The notes under the pieces: generated by a model | Told to the model about the DNA's origin: nothing | Database searches by the model: none | The model's input: only the letters and a program-made list of their open reading frames with translations | Shown: piece by piece, positions 61,514 through 64,000 of the stretch | How positions within the stretch are numbered: position 1 is the first letter of the stretch | Layout: every line of letters begins with the position of its first letter | Assembly: GCA_910578785.1 (NCBI GenBank) | Contig: CAJTSJ010000004.1 | Location: forward strand, 54,635-118,634 | Origin: an uncultured Muribaculum sp. | GTDB taxonomy: Bacteria > Bacteroidota > Bacteroidia > Bacteroidales > Muribaculaceae | Direction of reading: 5' to 3' | DNA length: 64,000 bases | Translations under genes and position numbers: made by a program

Positions 61514-61546
61514 CGGCCTAATTTAAAGACGATTTAAATTAGGCCG
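61514..61546 (+). terminator. Intrinsic terminator of the TlpA-like gene
   Basis: A perfect 14-bp stem, CGGCCTAATTTAAA (61514-61527) with TTTAAATTAGGCCG (61533-61546), has a 5-nt loop. It lies 73 bases after the stop and directly before the pnp promoter. Confidence 0.8.
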
Positions 61547-61562
61547 CTTCAACTATTTTACG

Positions 61563-61570
61563 TATCTTTG
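61563..61570 (+). promoter_or_regulatory. -7 element of pnp
   Basis: TATCTTTG matches the consensus exactly, 40 bases before the ATG. Its spacing puts the start site near 61577; a -33 TTTG is not obvious. Confidence 0.6.
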
Positions 61571-61610
61571 TACGATTTTTTGTATAAGAAAAAGAGATTC
61601 AAACATTTTT

Positions 61611-63869
61611 ATGGCACAACCAATTAAAAAAACCATCGAGCTTAGTGATGGACGCACCATCACACTTGAGACCGGGAAACTGGCCAAGCAAGCCGATGGA
61701 GCGGTAGAACTGCGCATGGGCAACACTATGCTCCTCGCGACAGTCGTTTCGGCCAAAGAGGCCGGCGAGGGTGTTGACTTCATGCCCCTCCAAGTTGAGT
61801 ATAAGGAGAAATTTTCTTCAAACGGCCGCTTCCCAGGCGGCTTCCTGAAGCGCGAAGGCCGTGCTTCAGACTACGAAATCCTAACAGCACGTCTTGTGGA
61901 CCGCGTACTGCGTCCGCTTTTCCCCGACAATTACCATGCCGACACATTCGTGAACATCATAATGTTCTCGGCCGACGGCAACGACATGCCCGACGCATTG
62001 GCCGGACTTGCGGCTTCTGCGGCTTTGGCTGTCAGCGACATCCCATTCAACGGACCCATCTCCGAAGTACGCGTAGCCCGCGTCAACGGCGAATTCGTTA
62101 TTAACCCGACTTTCGAGCAGCTTAAGAATGCCGACATGGAGTTAATGGTTGGTGCCACTTACGAAAATATAATGATGGTGGAAGGCGAAATGAACGAAGT
62201 CAGTGAAGCTGACCTTCTCGCAGCCCTCAAGGCGGCGCACGAAGCCATCAAACTCCAATGCAAGGCTCAGATGGAACTCGCCGAAGAGGTCGGCTCGACC
62301 GTCAAGCGCGAATATTGCCACGAAGTCAACGACGAAGAGCTTCGCAAGGACGTCCACGAAAAGTGCTACGACAAGGCTTACGCCATAGCCAAAGCCGGCA
62401 GCGCCGACAAGCACTGGCGCCAGGATTCATTCGACGCCATCTGCGACGAATATATCGAAAGCCTCCCCGAAGAGGAACGCGAAGAAAAGGCTCCGCTCGT
62501 AAAGCGCTACTACCACGATGTAGAACGCGAGGCGGTGCGCCGTTGCATACTCGACGAAGGCATCCGTCTTGACGGACGCAAGACCACCGACATCCGTCCT
62601 ATCTGGATTCAGCCCGACTACGTTCCCGGACCTCACGGATCGGCAGTGTTTACCCGTGGCGAGACACAGGCCCTCGCCACCGTAACCCTCGGCACAAAGC
62701 TCGACGAGAAGATTCTCGACGACGTTCTCAACCAGGGCCGCGAACGCTTCCTTCTCCACTACAACTTCCCTCCCTTCTCTACAGGCGAGGCTAAGCCTCA
62801 GCGTGGCGTAGGACGTCGCGAAGTAGGTCACGGCAATCTTGCACACCGCGCGCTCAAGAGCATGCTTCCCGACGATTTCCCCTATGTATGCCGCATCGTC
62901 AGCGACATCCTCGAGTCAAACGGTTCGTCGTCAATGGCCACCGTATGCGCCGGCACAGTAGCTCTGCTTGACGCAGGTGTAAAGATGAAGAAGCCCGTCA
63001 GCGGTATCGCAATGGGACTTATCACCGACAGCGACGGTTCTAAATATGCAGTGCTTTCCGACATCCTCGGCGACGAAGACCACCTCGGCGACATGGACTT
63101 CAAGGTGACCGGTACCCGCGACGGTATAACCGCCACCCAGATGGACATCAAGGTCGACGGCCTTTCATACGAAGTTCTTGAAAAAGCTCTTCTCCAGGCT
63201 AAGGAAGGACGCATGCACATCCTCGACAAAATCCACGACGCTATAGCCGAACCGCGCGAAGACTACAAGCCTCACGTACCGCGCATCGTCACAATGACTA
63301 TTCCGAAGGATCTCATCGGAGCCGTAATAGGCCCGGGCGGAAAGGTAATCCAGGGAATCCAGGAAGCCAGCGGCGCTACCGTGTCAATCGACGAAATCGA
63401 CAATGCCGGCTACATCGAAGTTGCGGCCAACAACCGCGAAGCCATGGACAAGGCTCTCGAAATGATCAATGCCATCGTGGCTCTGCCCGAAGAAGGCAAA
63501 GTATACACCGGAAAGGTACGCTCGATTCTCGACTTCGGCGCATTCGTAGAGTTCATGCCCAACCGCGACGGTCTGCTCCACATCTCTGAAATCAGCTGGG
63601 AACGCCTGCAGGACATGGAGGCTTCCGGACTGAAGGAGGGCGACACAGTAGAGGTGAAACTTATCGAAATCGACAAAAAGACCGGCAAATACCGTCTGTC
63701 AATGCGTGCGCTCCAGCCCAAACCGGAAGGCTACGTTGAACCTCAGCGTGCTCCCCGAGGCGACCGCGGACCCCGCAATGACCGCGGACCCCGCCGCGAC
63801 GGTGACCGTGGACCCCGCAACGACCGCGGACCTCGCCGTAACGACCGCGGACCCCGCAACGACCAGTAA
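61611..63869 (+). CDS. pnp: Polynucleotide phosphorylase with RG-rich tail
   Basis: 3'-5' phosphorolytic exoribonuclease. The 752 residues have two RNase PH domains (about 10-220, with GRFPGGFLKREGR, and about 315-545, with RGETQALATVTLG and the second-half LLHYNFPPFSTGE). A KH domain spans about 555-615 (IGPGGKVIQGIQE) and an S1 domain about 625-695 (GKVRSILDFGAFVEF). The tail from about 705 repeats DRGPR, giving a strongly basic RG-rich end. The tail is atypical of proteobacterial PNPase and may bind RNA. It has its own promoter and terminator. Confidence 0.96.
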   Translation: MAQPIKKTIELSDGRTITLETGKLAKQADGAVELRMGNTMLLATVVSAKEAGEGVDFMPLQVEYKEKFSSNGRFPGGFLKREGRASDYEILTARLVDRVLRPLFPDNYHADTFVNIIMFSADGNDMPDALAGLAASAALAVSDIPFNGPISEVRVARVNGEFVINPTFEQLKNADMELMVGATYENIMMVEGEMNEVSEADLLAALKAAHEAIKLQCKAQMELAEEVGSTVKREYCHEVNDEELRKDVHEKCYDKAYAIAKAGSADKHWRQDSFDAICDEYIESLPEEEREEKAPLVKRYYHDVEREAVRRCILDEGIRLDGRKTTDIRPIWIQPDYVPGPHGSAVFTRGETQALATVTLGTKLDEKILDDVLNQGRERFLLHYNFPPFSTGEAKPQRGVGRREVGHGNLAHRALKSMLPDDFPYVCRIVSDILESNGSSSMATVCAGTVALLDAGVKMKKPVSGIAMGLITDSDGSKYAVLSDILGDEDHLGDMDFKVTGTRDGITATQMDIKVDGLSYEVLEKALLQAKEGRMHILDKIHDAIAEPREDYKPHVPRIVTMTIPKDLIGAVIGPGGKVIQGIQEASGATVSIDEIDNAGYIEVAANNREAMDKALEMINAIVALPEEGKVYTGKVRSILDFGAFVEFMPNRDGLLHISEISWERLQDMEASGLKEGDTVEVKLIEIDKKTGKYRLSMRALQPKPEGYVEPQRAPRGDRGPRNDRGPRRDGDRGPRNDRGPRRNDRGPRNDQ
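63750..63867 (+). repeat. Degenerate tandem repeat encoding the RG-rich tail of pnp
   Basis: The unit GACCGCGGACCCCGC (DRGPR) and close variants recur about six times, some interrupted by AAC/GAC codons. The repeats could expand or contract by slippage and change the tail length. Confidence 0.7.
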
Positions 63870-63894
63870 TAAGCAACAAATAAACCATACATAA

Positions 63895-63929
63895 GGGAAT
63901 CGGCCCCGTTCGGAGCCGATTCCCCTTTT
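63895..63929 (+). terminator. Intrinsic terminator of pnp
   Basis: GGGAATCGGC (63895-63904) and GCCGATTCCC (63915-63924) form a 10-bp stem with a 10-nt loop, followed by CTTTTTATTT. It lies 26 bases after the stop. Confidence 0.9.
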
Positions 63930-63940
63930 TATTTCATATA

Positions 63941-64000
63941 ATTTAACACTACTGTCCACTAAAAATGGACGTGGTTAAAATTAAATAAATTCGGTTCACT
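63941..64000. other. Window end: intergenic, possible element edge
   Basis: After the pnp terminator no gene is visible. ATTTAACACT (63941-63950) matches two other intergenic copies, at 9947 and 47886. GTCCA (63955-63959) and TGGAC (63965-63969) face each other in a small palindrome; such ends occur on some insertion sequences, but the rest lies outside the window. Confidence 0.3.

Noticed and set aside
63955..63969. End of an insertion sequence
   Set aside because: Only a 5-bp facing pair is visible and no transposase lies inside the window, so it is recorded only as a weak note.

Overview
The window looks like chromosomal DNA from a gut-type Bacteroidota of the order Bacteroidales, possibly Muribaculaceae; the family is my inference. 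The evidence is three SusC/SusD pairs, a cytoplasmic amylomaltase of the two-CBM20 type, a B12-dependent ribonucleotide reductase, the long form of urocanase, and a queuine transglycosylase without its zinc cysteines. The Bacteroidota promoter signature (TTTG or TTG, 19-21 nt, then TAnnTTTG) recurs in front of genes, and Shine-Dalgarno sequences are almost absent. I saw no rRNA, tRNA, CRISPR array, prophage or plasmid functions.

Layout. 1-9.9 kb is housekeeping: the start of an unidentified gene, pgk, a prfA-membrane protein-pyrF operon, tgt-lptF/G, and folC with a two-gene CHR (chromate-type) transporter. 10.3-23.3 kb is a polysaccharide utilisation operon: susC-susD-susC-susD, an F5/8-type surface lipoprotein and a GH16 endo-glucanase lipoprotein. 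It ends at a strong bidirectional terminator facing malQ. 23.4-35.1 kb holds malQ, nrdJ, a nitroreductase, a DUF4301 protein, a GNAT acetyltransferase, an ECF sigma factor and purT.

35.1-36.0 kb is the most unusual stretch. It carries a single-domain Y1 (HUH) transposase of the IS200/RAYT kind with its own canonical promoter, followed by about 330 bp of dense GC-rich palindromes and repeats resembling a REP/BIME array. 36.1-41.4 kb is an orphan susCD pair with a leader of about 210 nt. 41.6-48.9 kb holds an NhaC antiporter, an EFR1-type flavodoxin/ferredoxin protein, an Smr-domain protein with a rare strong Shine-Dalgarno, an outer-membrane TonB-type barrel protein and an SGNH hydrolase. 48.9-55.9 kb holds cdd and the histidine-degradation operon ftcD-hutU-hutH-hutI. 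56.1-64 kb is translation and RNA metabolism: rplM-rpsI-rpsB-tsf, a small membrane protein, a TlpA-like thioredoxin lipid-free envelope protein and pnp.

How the parts work together. The GH16 enzyme would cut a beta-linked polymer at the cell surface and the two SusCD pairs would import the oligosaccharides. MalQ works in cytosolic alpha-glucan and maltose metabolism and is not part of that operon. The hut genes take histidine to glutamate, ammonia and methenyl-tetrahydrofolate; folC and the formate-using purT are other points of one-carbon metabolism in the window.
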